Shown: positions 37,060-49,205 of the stretch, piece by piece
How the letters are laid out: each line of letters starts with the position of its first letter
How positions within the stretch are numbered: the first letter of the stretch is position 1
Origin: Micropterus salmoides
Lineage: Eukaryota > Chordata > Actinopteri > Centrarchiformes > Centrarchidae
DNA: 64,000 nucleotides
Assembly (NCBI RefSeq): GCF_014851395.1
Contig: NW_024040707.1
Span: 14,617,457 to 14,681,456 of the forward strand
Reading direction: 5' to 3'
Notes under the pieces: generated by a model
The model's database searches: none
The model's input: the letters and a program-made list of their open reading frames with translations, nothing else
Told to the model about the DNA's origin: nothing
Translations under genes and position numbers: made by a program

Positions 37060-38461
37060 TTTGAACAAGAATTTGCTTAGCCTGACTGCTTGCCGCTGCG
37101 CAATTCATCATCCACATGAATTAATCTCTCTCACTCATTAGGTGGAAATTAACTCAGAAATTACCGCACATAGCTAACACACAAGGTGGAACAATGAATC
37201 ACCACCTTTACGTTTAAAAGCCATCCACTTGGATCAACACTTATGGTCGCTGCCTCGTACACTGTACGTCTCCTCCTTTAGCTGGAGGACATACTCAATT
37301 AAAAGTTAGTCAAGTTAAATCGCTTCCCATTTTGACCATGTGGAAGTCTGAGGAGCGTGCAGTCTGACAGTAATCCCCTGGGTTTATCTGTTCAGTGAGC
37401 TCAGCGCCTCCACATTCCCCCAGTAACCATCCTCTCACTCAGCCACGGTCTGTCTCCCTCTGGACTCCCCATGGCCCAGTGGTCCCACAGGAGCACTGTG
37501 GCTGGAACTGTGGGTCACAAAAGCTGCCTTTTCCCCAGGGCGGCTCCGCTGTGGGCACACTGGGTGCCTTTTTCAGCCATCCCATCTGATCCCTCGCATA
37601 TAGAGGGAGAGTCAATGTGAGGAAATGCATATATTCATACCAACTGGGTTACAATAGTCACAGCAGGTTTTGAATCCACTATGGAGCCAAGGGGGGTCAC
37701 GGTCAAGACAGGGTGCCTATCACTAAGTGACATCTACTAAGAATGACTGCTCAAAGTGAGATAGAGTAACATGGAGTACATTGTGCTCACAGAGTTTGGA
37801 GGGAGGGATGGTTGTGTATTGTAGCATTTAATGGGTGCCCAAAAGTGTCCAGTGAAAGTGAGACCTGTCGACACAGGGCACAGCACAATACAGACGGAGC
37901 AAGAATGGGACTTCTTACGGCTGATCGGGGACTGAATAAAGCCCAGTTCATTTGCTACATATCACGTTTTGTTACATGGTTTCCGACAATTCCTCATATT
38001 TCATCCGTGGAGCTGGCAAGGGGCATTTTATTTCCTTCCTATTTCCTTCACCTTTCAGCTCGTTTTAAGCTCCTCCATGTCAAGATGGTGTTTTTTTCCC
38101 TTTCCGAATTTCTCCCTTTTTGCTTTCAAGCTGAAAATCAAATCTATAAATCAAAGGCAATGAGAGAAAGACACGGGGACTGAAGGGCATTTAAATCCTT
38201 TCAGAGTTCCCAAAGCTTCAGAGAGGGAAATAAACAGGAAATTAAAATGGAGCTGGAAATGGTAGCAATCCCTCTTTTCAGGGGATTGAAACCAGGTGCA
38301 TTTCTTAACGCTTCTTCGTGCTTTATATTCTGTTCTGCTGGGAAGCAATCCTCTTCTCCCTTATTAATTTCCTTGAAAAAGGAAAGGAATTATAGTCATT
38401 CATAACGGATTCCTGTTGTTAAATTGTTTTTTTTTTTTATTTGTTTGTGTTCTGACTCACC
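37060..38461. other. intergenic, unique
   Basis: No recognised gene. The 123-residue open frame at 37812-38183 has no domain and is assumed to be chance. Confidence 0.5.
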
Positions 38462-38520
38462 AAGGTTTTTTGCACATTGAGCATGACAACTTCTGTCATG
38501 CTTAATGTGCAAAAAGCCTT
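38462..38520. repeat. 27-bp near-perfect hairpin, 5-nt loop
   Basis: The left arm is 38462-38488, the loop ACTTC is 38489-38493 and the right arm is 38494-38520. Two of the 27 positions do not pair as DNA, but both become G-U pairs in plus-strand RNA, so the RNA stem is unbroken. Arms contain TTTTTTGCACATTGAGCATG and its reverse partner. It could be a foldback remnant or a small-RNA precursor; the tight loop favours the former. Confidence 0.85.
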
Positions 38521-38859
38521 CCAGTGCCAAGGTGCTCTTAAATTGTATCCCATATGGGCTCAGTCTTTCTACTGTATGTCATCAGGTTGAACATGCCCGA
38601 CAACTGTGCCTGTTCACCTGGCTGCGTATTTTAATGAAATATTGCTGCTGAACAAAGTTGTTGGCTGACCTTAAGACTGAACTTAATTTGCATAAAAGCA
38701 TATGATTAGATATGGCGCAGCCACCACTGAAAAAACTAATTTGTTCACACTTGACCAGCGCCGACCACATCCGCGAATGAGTGAGTGACCACAGTTTTCC
38801 ACTGATAGCTCAAGACATTGTAAGGCAGTACTTAAACACGGTGGTGCTTTGAGCTAAAT
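38521..38859. other. intergenic, nothing recognised
   Basis: No feature recognised. Confidence 0.5.
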
Positions 38860-39275
38860 GCAAACATACTCACAATTACAATGTTAACATGCTGGTATTT
38901 AGCAGATAATGTTTACCCATTTACCATCTTAGATTAGCGTGTGAGCATGCTAACATTTGCTAATTAGCACTAAACACAAATTATAGCACCAGATGACGGG
39001 AATGTCATTAGCTGTGCTGGTATTTTGTCACAAAGTATTGGACACCTTGAAATGTTGAACTGATGATAGTGCTAGATGAAAAGCCAGAGGTTCACCAACA
39101 TTAATAAAATTCATCCTGATTCATCCTGAGCACATGAAAGTCTGTGCCGTATTTCATGGCAATCCATCCATTAGTTGTTCAGATTTTTCAGTCTAGACCA
39201 AATTTGTTAAGTGAATAACTGACTGATATTACCATCCCTAAAGCCATGCCCCTAGCATGGCTAAAAATGACACAA
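38860..39275 (+). repeat. dispersed teleost repeat (CTAGCATGGCTAAAAA family), longest copy
   Basis: Runs from TACAATGTTAACATGCTGGT through GAGCATGCTAACATTTGCTA, ATTAGCACTAAACACAAA, GACGGGAATGTCATTAG and ATGGCAATCCATCCATTAG to CCATCCCTAAAGCCATGCCC and CTAGCATGGCTAAAAAT. This is the fullest of the related copies in the window, in forward orientation. No open frame. Confidence 0.85.
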
Positions 39276-41814
39276 CTGGAAGTCTAGTTGCCTTTAGACT
39301 TTGCACTTCTGTCCAAGAATCTGGACCCTATGAGTCCAGAGTCCTTTTAGTTATATTTTTCCTTTCAGAAAGAATTGAGTGACACATTCAGATGAAATAC
39401 ATGACTCCCACGCCTACATCTATGTAGAGAATGAGAGGCTATTACATTTATGAGACACTTATGAGATTCTTGACAGCCCTTGACAGCTAAGCACAGCGCT
39501 TACACATACATGGCACCTTTGCCTCACCTCAGTAATACTATTGATTAACAACATGTAGACCTTTTCACAAAATGCCAAACTGGTGCTGATTTTGAATGTT
39601 AATTTCAGGTAACACAACACACAAGAAGAGCCAGGAGCTCAGCACTGCACATATTCAAGTAGATTTACTGCGTATAGATCAATATTTTTTCTTCATTGTC
39701 TTGAGTTGATGTGTGAACGAGAAATCTGAAACCCAAACATAATCACATCAAAATGACTGTTGAATGAAAAATGATATGTCTGGTTCTTTTTTTCAAGACT
39801 CCTATACAATAAATTGCACAACATCAAACTGAGGCTATAAATCACGGCACTCTGAGGCAAAGGCAGGAATGAGAGGCATGCTTTCTTTTTAAGTGGAGGC
39901 TTGCAGTTGAACCTCAGGCACTGGAGTCCATAAATCGCAGCATCAATTATTAACCCAAATCTGTTTTAATGTGCCAAAAGAAACCCCAGTGGGCAAGCTA
40001 ATGCAACTAGCAGGAAATGAGGAACAGACAAAATGACCAGCGAGGCCAGAGTCGGCCCCTTTTTCCGTCGGAGCTGGTCTAGAGTGCAGGAAAGCATCAA
40101 ACACAAACCCATCCTGTCAGACTTTAGGGGCCATCAGGAGCCATATTAGCAGCTAAATAATAGAGAATTCTGTTAATTTAAGAGTGAAAATATGCTGATA
40201 GATTCAGCCTTGAGGACATAATTGATGAAGGCCTCAGAGACATGACAGCGCACAAGGGAGAAACGGGGTTCAGCAAAGCAACAATATCCCCTATTGCTCC
40301 AAGGAAGTTTTCAGAAAACGTGTGTCAAAGATCACAAGGTGGTTTGAAAGTGAACTGAAAGTAAACAGCAAACCATTAGGAGACGACCTCAGCAATCACA
40401 ACGTAGCTGCGGGATGTGGGTATATCATGATCACGGACTGAGACCAAAAGCAAATAGAAATTCATTCCCCCTCAGGGCCAGTAATTTTCGGCGCAGCTCA
40501 ATCTGCGGTAAATGTTTTTCAGTGTTTTATTAACGTGTTCAGTACGCTCATACGGTATGCAGTACATTGAATGCAAAACATCTTAAAAAACACTCTTGGC
40601 GTGAAGGCTGTTGTGAGGAGAATTCAGGTCTTTCATCCACCTTGCTTATAAAATCCAATCCCAAACAGAGGGAGTGTGATATAAAGAAACAGGTTAGTGA
40701 AGGATGTTTAAGCTTCAAACAGAACAATTTGTCCAAACTGAATACTGGAATGTATTTCCCTCCTAATTTTTCACTTCAGGAAGCATTTCTAAATCAAGTT
40801 GAAGCACATGAAGACATTTTCCCTGCTTACACTACTTATTATTTAATTATTCATCATGTTTTCTGTGGGGTGAAAAAAAGGCATGCTGATATAGGAGCAA
40901 GTCCTAACTTTGAAAAGTGGGTGCATACAGCAGCAACCCAACTGCCTCCACTCTGTTTACTTGATGCAAAATGTGCAACTGTTTTTGATTTTCAAACATT
41001 TAAAACATAGATGGGGCAAAATATACCACTGCAACACATCCAGCCAGTCAGTCGGTTGTGGTTGTTCTTACTTATTTAAGCAATCAGATTTACTTTCCCG
41101 TGATCACTGGGGAGACTCTCCAGGACGCGTTCAGATCTCTTCCTTCATCTGACAGAGAAGAGGAGGGGAGTGTGCGAGATGAACACTGAAGCTGTCTTAT
41201 TAGTGCTTAACTCCCCCTGCTTAGGTCTTCAGATTGACAGGGAAAAAAATAAAAAGTGTTCATGCAGGCTGCGCCATAAACAGTGGCAGTGATAAATATC
41301 TACTGTCACTTCCAACATGACTCACTTGTCTGAGTCTCAGCTTTACAGCACACAAAGGAGGCTGCAGCAGGGCAACCATACACTGCTGCTAAATCTTTAT
41401 CAGATTATAGATAATAGATGTACTCTATAAAATAGCTTATATTACCAGAGAGTGAACTGAAGCGGAACACAGTTCTGCACCAAATAGTGAATAATGAGCT
41501 TAATGCTATAAAAGCACACACAAGCATTGATACAGGTAAAAAGCCATCCAAGCCCTCATTACTCTTCAGAGTGGATGGCCCATTCATGTCGTTTTATGTA
41601 GGCTTCAGTTGCTTACTCCTGTCCTCGTCTTCAAAGTGGCCACTCCAGACCACCACCAGTCACCACAGACCTGCCTGTGAGTCAGATATGTTTTTTTTTT
41701 TTTTTGGTTTGCAGTGAAGTAGGCGGAGGGTGTCAGCCTTGCAAAGAACGGACCAGAGACTAATGTGGCAGGAAAATGATTCCACAGAAACCCATATTCA
41801 TGGCATTTCTACAG
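39276..41814. other. intergenic, mostly unique
   Basis: No gene recognised. The 147-residue open frame at 40567-41010 is AT-rich and has no domain. A run of 14 T lies at about 41691-41705. Confidence 0.5.
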
Positions 41815-42250
41815 TGGAAGGGAAAGTATTCAGGTCATTTACATAAGTAAAAGTAACAATTCAGCATTTAATTCTGCAACTACTTGATTGTAAGTCCCCC
41901 ATTGAGAATATCACTTGCAGTATGGTAACCAAAAGTAATTATGTATTTTTACTGAAAAGTACTTACAATATTAAAAGCAAAAGTAGTCATAATGCAGAAA
42001 AACAGCCTCTGTGAGTGGTTTGCTATTATATATTATATTTTTGGATTATAATTCCTGATGCATTAATGTGTAAGTCACATTATACTGTTGTAGTTGGTCG
42101 AAGTGGAGCTAAACTCATTTTACAGTGTTGGGTAGGTTAATATATTGCAATGCATCCTATTTTATAAACTCTTATCTGTAAAGTAACTGATAAAGCTGCT
42201 CTGAATTGTAATGGAGTAGAAATATAAACATTCCTGTAAATTACCGCAAA
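41815..42250. mobile_element. teleost hAT-like repeat (ACTTTTACTT family), long copy
   Basis: Begins AAGTATTCAGGTCATTTACA and continues TAAGTAAAAGTAACAATTCA, AAAAGTAGTCATAATGCAGA, TTGGATTATAATTCCTGATG and TGCATTAATGTGTAAGTCA, the order of a very common fish hAT-like repeat. The far end is degraded beyond about 42250. Non-coding. Confidence 0.8.
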
Positions 42251-42504
42251 TTTGTACTGTAATAATTACACCGTCTGCCGCTGCATTTCAAAATCACAGA
42301 AGCAAGATAAGGGGCATTTTGCAGCCTAGTAATAGACTTAAAGCACCATTTTGTCCATGTCATTAGTTTAGAAACGTATTAACCTAAAAAAAAAAGTTTC
42401 TAATGTCTATCCCTGACTTGATCTATACGTGAGATGTCACCTGTTGCTGTTGATAACTGATACATCAGTTTTAATTATACATTTGTTCTGTTCATGTTCA
42501 TGAG

Positions 42505-42700
42505 GCTTTCCTCCCACAGTCTAAACACATGCAAATCAGGGGGATTAATGACTCTAAATTACCCATAGGTGTTAGTGTGAATTATTATGTGAACTGATTG
42601 CTCTGTGATAAACTAGCAGTCTCTCCAGGCTGTTTACCTGACTTTATATACAGTGTATGCTGTGAAAGACTCCCCAGGCTCCTGAATAAGAATGACAAGT
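42505..42700 (+). repeat. teleost repeat with TTTCCTCCCACAGTC motif, diverged copy
   Basis: GGCTTTCCTCCCACAGTCTA, ACACATGCAAATCAGGGGGA and TGACTCTAAATTACCCATAG, with GTGTTAGTGTGAAT after it, is a diverged copy of a widespread fish repeat. The usual GACTGGCGACCTGTCCAGGG part is degraded to GCAGTCTCTCCAGGCTG. Confidence 0.7.
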
Positions 42701-45700
42701 TGAAGAAAATGAATGAATTTTGTGCATTTAGTTTTCCATCAATGCAGCAGCACAATAGAAGCCAACATCACTGCTGTCACAAATTACTGCCGAGCTAAGA
42801 TCGGTAAGTACAAAGTCTTTGAACCTTTATATTACGTTACATTAGCTAACATTCATTTAGCAGACAGGTGCAATCAAACTCAAAAGAATAAAGAGCTAGA
42901 TGTCATCAAAATGATCCTATACCTTTAAAAGACTTCAGATGAACTAAACTAATTGTAGTATTATATAATGGTACTTTCTAATAAGGCTTATTTTATAAGG
43001 GACTTTCGTGTTTTAGCTTTAATAATCATGTATTAATTAGTGCCTAATAGATCAGTAATAATCCAAGAACAATAATAATAGTAATAAGTAAGAACTCTTT
43101 ATAGGTTACCAGGCTGTAAAAATAAATCCCTTTTGGCTGGTGCACATCCTACTTGCTTTGTCATTTTAGCTTGCTTTTATATTAATGGGCAAGAATGGAT
43201 CATTTGGCCACTTACCTTCTGGAAAAAGAGCTGCGTAATCCAAAATCAATTTATGACCAATTTATTAACATTTACAACTCCACACTTGATCTGTTATAAC
43301 AGTGGACATTTAGCTGCAGACATCCGGTGACTTATAAAGTGAGAAGCCATCAAGTCTGAAGAAATGGATCGACATATATGACAAAAGGTGAGTAGAGATT
43401 AAAAAGAAACCTGCTAAAAGTCCAGTCGTGTGTCATTTTTCTTGGATGCTGTATGGAGGACTGGGTGGTGAAATACAATCATAATTAGTATGCTTTAATT
43501 GAATCTTGTTTACTCACAGCCATAAGCATGATTAATCTCTATTTTGTTTCAAAGAAGATGCAGTGTGTTTTTTTCCACAGGATATGTCACCTAAGATTTA
43601 CCACTGAGTAATTTAGACTGACTACCTGTCATGAATGCCAGACACACCGGGTCTGAAGTGGGATTGACAGCCCTTTAGAATTCCTCCCATTTTATTTCCC
43701 AGTACCGCAACAACATGAAGAGCACATATGCTGCCATACAGCCTTTGCAAGTAAGAAAATCTTAAAATTCGTCTAACCTGCAGACAAAGACTTACTCTAT
43801 ATAAATTAATCAAACAACAGTTAAAACAGCACAATAGTCATATAATCTTACAGCTTTTAAAAAGCTAATGTGAGCACACACTCTCCCGTATGCAATAAGC
43901 CACTTTGTTTGTTGAAAACTCGCCAAGTAGCAAAAAAGCATCTGCTATCTCTGCAGTCTCAAGGGGCTAGTTAATTTTAGAAAGATAATCTCCTGCAATA
44001 TGCTGAGGGATTAAGACGTTAAAAGTCCCAGCATGGGAAGACGATAAGGCTTTTATAGTCATGGACTGCACAAAGTATCCAGTGCATTTTAGGAATAGAG
44101 AAGTATGTTACTTTTCATGCTAATCAGCATGCAGATCGGGGGTAAACAAACACCAGTTGTTCGATGACATGTCTATGTAATTTGCCTCTGTCTGTGAGCC
44201 ACAAACGATGATCACGATGATGGCAGTTCATCTTTGGCTATTAGCATTGTCTCCTAAGGCTGTATTGCAGTACTTTCTCAAGAGATTACCTGCAGGAGAG
44301 GAATGCCACACTGAAGCAGGGGGGAGTACAGTACCTAGCTTAATTAATGTAATTTGCATATGCAGGATAAAACTAATCCTCATCAGAGGGAGGTTTCTCC
44401 ACCTGAGGCCCTTTCTTGTCCTTTCCAAGTCATCCTTCTCTTAATAAACGATCCCTTGAGATTTTCACCTTGTCAGGGAGAACAAAGCATGCTGTCCCAC
44501 TGTGTGTATTGGAAGGGAATTCTACAGGGATGTTTGAATTCAGTACAAAAGTGTTATGCAGAGTAGACCTGGGCTAGGCTATGCTGAATGCTGGGGAAGT
44601 GCGCAGAGCAGACCTGCTATAATGCTGTTGGGGTCTGGAAGTCAACTAAACAGCAAGTTCCAGGTGAATAACAATGTATTGGATTTGCAGGAATCAGGTT
44701 CAAAGTCTGCCGGAGCAAAGCAAGCATGGCTTGGCCACCCGCTTGCTTCTTGGGCTGCTGCCAGGGTTTTTAAACACCCTGCCAGGGGTAACAGCCAGGG
44801 TTCCCCTGCTGTTTCTCTGCAGTGCTTGAATGCAACACATAGCATACAGGGCAGAAAATACAACTAATGTACCTGAAGCATCCTGAGGGTGGAGAAGCCA
44901 TTCCTCTGTTGGAGGGATTTGTGTCACATTAGAGGGATGCTGAGCAGAAAAGAACTGGCTTGCAAAAGATCCCTCAAGGCCCCCATTCAGTGGAGAAAAC
45001 CTCTCCCCTCTCACAGGCTCCTTTCTGTTTAAGATAAGCAAATTTACAGCGGCAGATAAACGTGACATTTTCCTCAAGCAGGAGCTGCTTAAGAGAAAGC
45101 TTCGTAGGTGGGCAAGGCTGATAATACGACAGCCGGGATTGGGGGGACTGGACTGGAAAACCAGCATGAAAAGAAGACGACAGAAATCAGCAAGAGTGGG
45201 ATTTCTCCCAACCTTTCATTTTCAAACATCTCTTATGCAAAGAGCCACCAACAGGGTGAGGTTTGAGAAGTGGTGACCTGCCTGCACTAGGCTGGTGCTC
45301 CTCTGCATGCTTATTTCTTTATGGTATAATGTCTACCTCAGGGTGCTGTTTGGCTGTCTTTCCTGGCTGAGGCTCACAAGAATCTCACCCTGTTTATAGG
45401 CTATCAAATGGATTACAGACTCATTATCAACAGTGCTCTGTGGCCATAGAAGCCTGTCGTTTACACCACATTTCTACTGTGTCAGCCACAACGGCAAATT
45501 CTACGGCAGGAGAGTGTCGAAGTGTGTTTATTTGTGTGTATGTGAGTGTGTGTGTGTGTGTGCACAGCAAAGAGAGAAAAGTGGTTGCACTAAAGGCATG
45601 GCTGATCCAGTTTTACACGGTGTCTCATTTCTGAAGTTGGAGCACAAGTGATTGGCCACTGAGTTTACTGACAGACTTAAACTTCATGTGCATGGCAGCG

Positions 45701-46064
45701 AATTACTTTTCAAATACACAGCAGCGATATATTCAGTTGCATATAAAAAATGAACAGCTATTACTACTTTTTTTTTACTATTTTTCTGCTCTATTTTTCT
45801 TTTTCTTTTTTTACTGCCCTGCCTGCAGTGTTGCACTAAACTCAGATATCCATGGCGGATAAAGAGTGCTGTGGTGTAGCATGCTGGTGTGATGTAATGC
45901 TAAGTGAAGCTCTCTGAAGGTCTGGGCTCTATACAAAGTACAAGATAAATGTATTTATCATTTTACAACAAAGGACTGTAAAATGAGATGAAGCTGTAGT
46001 TCCCTTTCTGCTACTCACTAAAAGCAATCGTTATATACAAAAATGATATACACTAGATGGGGGG
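42701..46064. other. intergenic, mostly unique
   Basis: A GT-rich patch lies at about 45535-45561 and T-rich patches at 45765-45815. An octamer-like ATTTGCAT is near 44352. Overlapping open frames of 103 and 155 residues on opposite strands at 44556-45167 have no domain. No gene recognised. Confidence 0.5.
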
Positions 46065-46804
46065 ATAAATAACCAGTCATAGAAATAAAACTATTTTGGT
46101 GCTGAGGATGAATTTGGGAGTCTCACAGCCTGGGGAAAAAAAGTCTGAAGTCTGGTGGTATGACAGCAGATACTTTTGTATCTCTTGCCGGACGGCAACA
46201 GGGTGAACAGGTGTGGCTAAGTGGGTACTGTCTTTTAGTACTGCTGCAGGGCCCTTTAGTACTGCTGCAGGGCCCTCCTGTCCTAGGTCGCGCACATCCC
46301 ACACCAGTGTGATGTTTCCAGTCAGGATGCTTTCTATTGCTCCTCTGTAAAAGTCAACAAGAACTTGGCACCATTTGTTCCATGTTTCTATAAGAAATAT
46401 AACCGTTTCTGAGCTTTCTTTACCAGGGTGGAGATGTGAGATGACCATATCAGGTTCTCTGTGATGCTGATTCCCAGTAACCTAAAACTGTTCATCTGCT
46501 CCACTCTGAACTCCAATTATGTAGACAGGAGTTTTTGTCTTCACCTCCTTTGTCCATCAGCTCCCTAAAGTTAAGGAATAGGTTGTTCTCTGTGCATCAC
46601 TCTACAAGACTGCTTACTTCCAATATAAAGTCTCATTGTTTACAATCAGGCAGTTGATGGTGGTGTCGTCCACAAACTTCAGAACAGGGTTCTCTCCATT
46701 TCGAGGGGTTGCAGACATTGGTGTACAGCGTGAACAGGAGGGGGCTGAGCACACACCCTGGGGGGCTCTGGTGTTGCGTACTAGAGTGGAGGAGGTGTGA
46801 CCAC
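46065..46804 (-). pseudogene. LINE reverse transcriptase, C-terminal half (pseudogene)
   Basis: This minus-strand segment keeps the catalytic motif as FVDD where the family has FADD, preceded by a frameshifted GAPQGCVLSP-type motif. Downstream is FYRGAIESILTGN. An exact 21-bp tandem duplication at 46234-46275 repeats seven codons (GPAAVLK) in one frame. The end near 46065 is the probable 3' end of the element. Frame changes and stops rule out function. Confidence 0.8.
46234..46275. repeat. exact 21-bp tandem duplication
   Basis: Unit TTTAGTACTGCTGCAGGGCC plus C, twice without mismatch, inside the LINE pseudogene. Confidence 0.95.
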
Positions 46805-47477
46805 TAGTGGTGTAACGGAGCACAGTTGATCGGTTCGGCATGCAGGTGAATCACAGATTCATTGCAAAGTTTAACCATCAGAGTACGAAAAACATTTTTA
46901 CTGTCACTGTTTTAAGTAATAATTCTGTAAATTGTGAAGCAGAGTTGCGTTGAAAAGACAGAAAAGACAGATGCATGCTGTTTAACTGAAGCGCAATGAT
47001 TGGGTTAGGGGAGGGCGGCTGATTTAAAAGCTGTCACTTTCACCTCCGTTGAGTGAAATCCCCTGGCTGTGACATCAGGCTCTTTCAGTGGTGTAACTGG
47101 GACACTGGGCATGCTTGTCATTAAAGAAATACATCATCAGATTGTGATGCTTATTGTAGCTTCAGTAATATCTGCTTCCTTTCCTTTGACACACAACTCT
47201 GCTCACTCAACGGAGCAGCTCTAGTCTCTTTGCCCATCTGTGGCACAGCAGCCTTCAGTGTCAATAGGCTATACTCGTGACGTGGGCATGACACTGAGCC
47301 AGACTACAGAGTGGTGACGGCAGACAGAGAGAGGCGGCTAGATTAGCGCCAAAGTAGCTCGCTGTAAAATTAATTTACCCCTAACCATTTTTTTTGCTGA
47401 TCCAAAAAAATATCCAATCAAGACTCAAAACTGTGATATGACCCGAACCATGAGTTTTGTTATCCGTCGCACCCCTA
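46805..47477. mobile_element. non-autonomous hAT element inserted in the LINE reverse transcriptase
   Basis: Ends are TAGTGGTGTAACGG on the left and CCGTCGCACCCCTA on the right, an inverted repeat with three mismatches. Flanking 8-bp duplications are GTGACCAC (46797-46804) and GTGAACAC (47478-47485), differing at one base. The sequence on either side joins into a continuous LINE reverse transcriptase. It has no transposase. Confidence 0.88.
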
Positions 47478-48370
47478 GTGAACACCAATCCGAACTGTCG
47501 GGGGTCTGTTTATGTGGAAGTCCAATATCCAGTTGCAGAGTGTCGTACTCAAGTGTAAGGTTGGGAGTGAGTTTCATTGGGAATAACACCTGGGATGTTA
47601 TTCTTGATGTGCTGTAGAACCAAAGCACTTCATCAGAAGGGGGGTGAGCGCCACAGGGCGGTAAGTCATAAAAATGTCTGTAATAACATCGACTCTTTTC
47701 ACATCTGCTGTGGATACTGACGTTCTTCTGGAGTTGGAGTAGACTTTACACCTAAATCTTTGTTGAGGAGATCAAAGTGAGCATAAAATGTGTTCAGCTC
47801 ATCTGGTAATGTGGCCTCACACATGATGTGTCCTGTGATGTTTTTTATCGTCTGCCATATATCTTTGATGTTGTTGGTGTTGAGGCCTCTCTCCAGTCTC
47901 TGCTGATGTCTCAGCTTCGCCTTCTTGATTCCAACTTTCAGTCTAACTCTGGCGGTGCTATATGCTTCCTCTTGATAGAGCCCTCACCTCTCCATTCATC
48001 CAGGCCTTCTGGTTGGGGAATGATTTTATTGTCTTAGTAATCACCACATCATCAACGCATCTGCTGGTGTGTGATGTCACTGATGCTGTATATTCCTCAA
48101 AATTGATTTGGTTCACCAAGGTGGCGACCTCTCAGAACATGTGCCAGTCTGTCCTGTAGAGCTGCTGTAGCCTCATCTGTCAGTACTTTGATTGTGTTAG
48201 TGCTGGTTTGATTCTTATCTGGGTATAAGAATACAGGAGAAGCAGAGAAATATGGTCTGATAGACCAAAATGTTTGTGCAAATATGGTCCAGGGTATTGC
48301 TTCCCATGGTGGAGATGTGGACATACTGGTGGAATTTAGATGTTTGATTAAAATCACTAGCTACAATAAA
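47478..48370 (-). pseudogene. LINE endonuclease end, linker and RT start (pseudogene)
   Basis: Minus-strand remnants: ASDFNQTSKFHQYV and TLDHICTNI (endonuclease C-terminus), TDEATAALQDRL (linker), YRPVALTPLLMKC (first RT motif) and WILDFHINRPPTVRIG (RT motif just before the hAT insertion). The usual segment with the AFNTI-type motif is missing, so RT motifs 2-3 are deleted. Multiple frame changes. Confidence 0.8.
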
Positions 48371-48419
48371 AACACATTCCGTGTATGGTTCAAAACCAAA
48401 TTGGAAAAACCAAGTAAAC

Positions 48420-48720
48420 AAGTCGTTTTTTTTTTTTTTTTCTGTTTTAAAACCAAAATGAAAAAACAAGCAGCTGCGTTATTTTTCAGGCACCGCAATC
48501 GGCCAAGTATCAGCTGCATCAAGTGTAACACACAAAGCTAACAAATCGGACACATTAAAAATCAAACTCAATATTTTTCCGTTTTGGTTTTAAAAAACGG
48601 ATGTCTGTTTTTTTTGTTTTCTGTTTATCTGTTTTTCTGTTTTAGTTTTAAAACGGAAAAAACAAAAAACAACTTTTTTTTTGTTTTTTCTGATTCGGTT
48701 TTAAAACGAAATAATCAAAG
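48420..48720. repeat. degenerate GTTTTAAAAC repeat array
   Basis: The palindrome GTTTTAAAAC occurs at 48444-48453, 48645-48654 and 48698-48707, with a near match at about 48587. All lie within T-rich and A-rich runs and phrases such as TTCTGTTTTAGTTTTAAAAC. The array abuts the broken 5' side of the LINE. Family unknown to me. Confidence 0.65.
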
Positions 48721-49205
48721 AAGGAACTATACACAGATTAAACACCATCTGGTTGTTTTGTCATGTGACTGCTAATGTTCCTTAAGTGCACTTTTTAAAT
48801 TTGCATCTGGAGCATTGTAAAAAGCTCTCTGGTCAGATAATATGGTCGACATCTTAAAAATAAAAATTCCACATCTAGTAAACATTGTCCACTTTGACTG
48901 CATTTATCATTAAAGTTCCTAAAAACAGAGTGCTAATTGCTTCTACATGTTTACATGTTTCTCATAAAAACACAAAGCTAAGGAAGGGCCTTGCCGCGTT
49001 TACTGGAAGGCTGCTGAGTGCAGTTTCGTTCGCTCTGGTTCTGGTGCCCATTCCAGTGCCTCTCCCCGCCAGCATTCCCTGCTGGGTCCCCCCGCCCCTG
49101 GCCTGAAATCCCCCAGTGCTAGAGTAGAGGTGTAAATACCTTTATACTGTCTATGGTAACACTCCCCAGGTGCTCTGAGCTCCCAGTCTGGGCAGAGTCA
49201 GCTAA
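48721..49205. other. intergenic, nothing firm
   Basis: GC-richer patch at 49010-49130. No recognised family. Confidence 0.45.

Larger units (their letters stand above)
46065..48370 (-). mobile_element. non-LTR retrotransposon (LINE) remnant, split by a hAT element
   Basis: Reading the minus strand from 48370 down, the order is that of a fish LINE of the L2/CR1/Rex group. First comes the end of the endonuclease domain (ASDFNQTSKFHQYV, then STMGSNTLDHICTNI), then a linker with TDEATAALQDRL, then reverse transcriptase parts (YRPVALTPLLMK, NWILDFHINRPPTVRIG, APQG, KFVDDTT). The C-terminal part has DFYRGAIESILTGNI and a THLF-type segment reading LFTLLPSGKRYK and FFPQAVRLPNSS. The 5' part of the endonuclease is absent, the RT core is shortened, and frameshifts and stops are frequent. 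The exact clade is uncertain. Confidence 0.85.

Noticed and set aside
40567..41010. 147-residue plus-strand open frame
   Set aside because: AT-rich chance frame with no domain and no neighbouring features.
44556..45167. Overlapping 103- and 155-residue frames on opposite strands
   Set aside because: Neither shows a domain; open frames on both strands follow from local composition.
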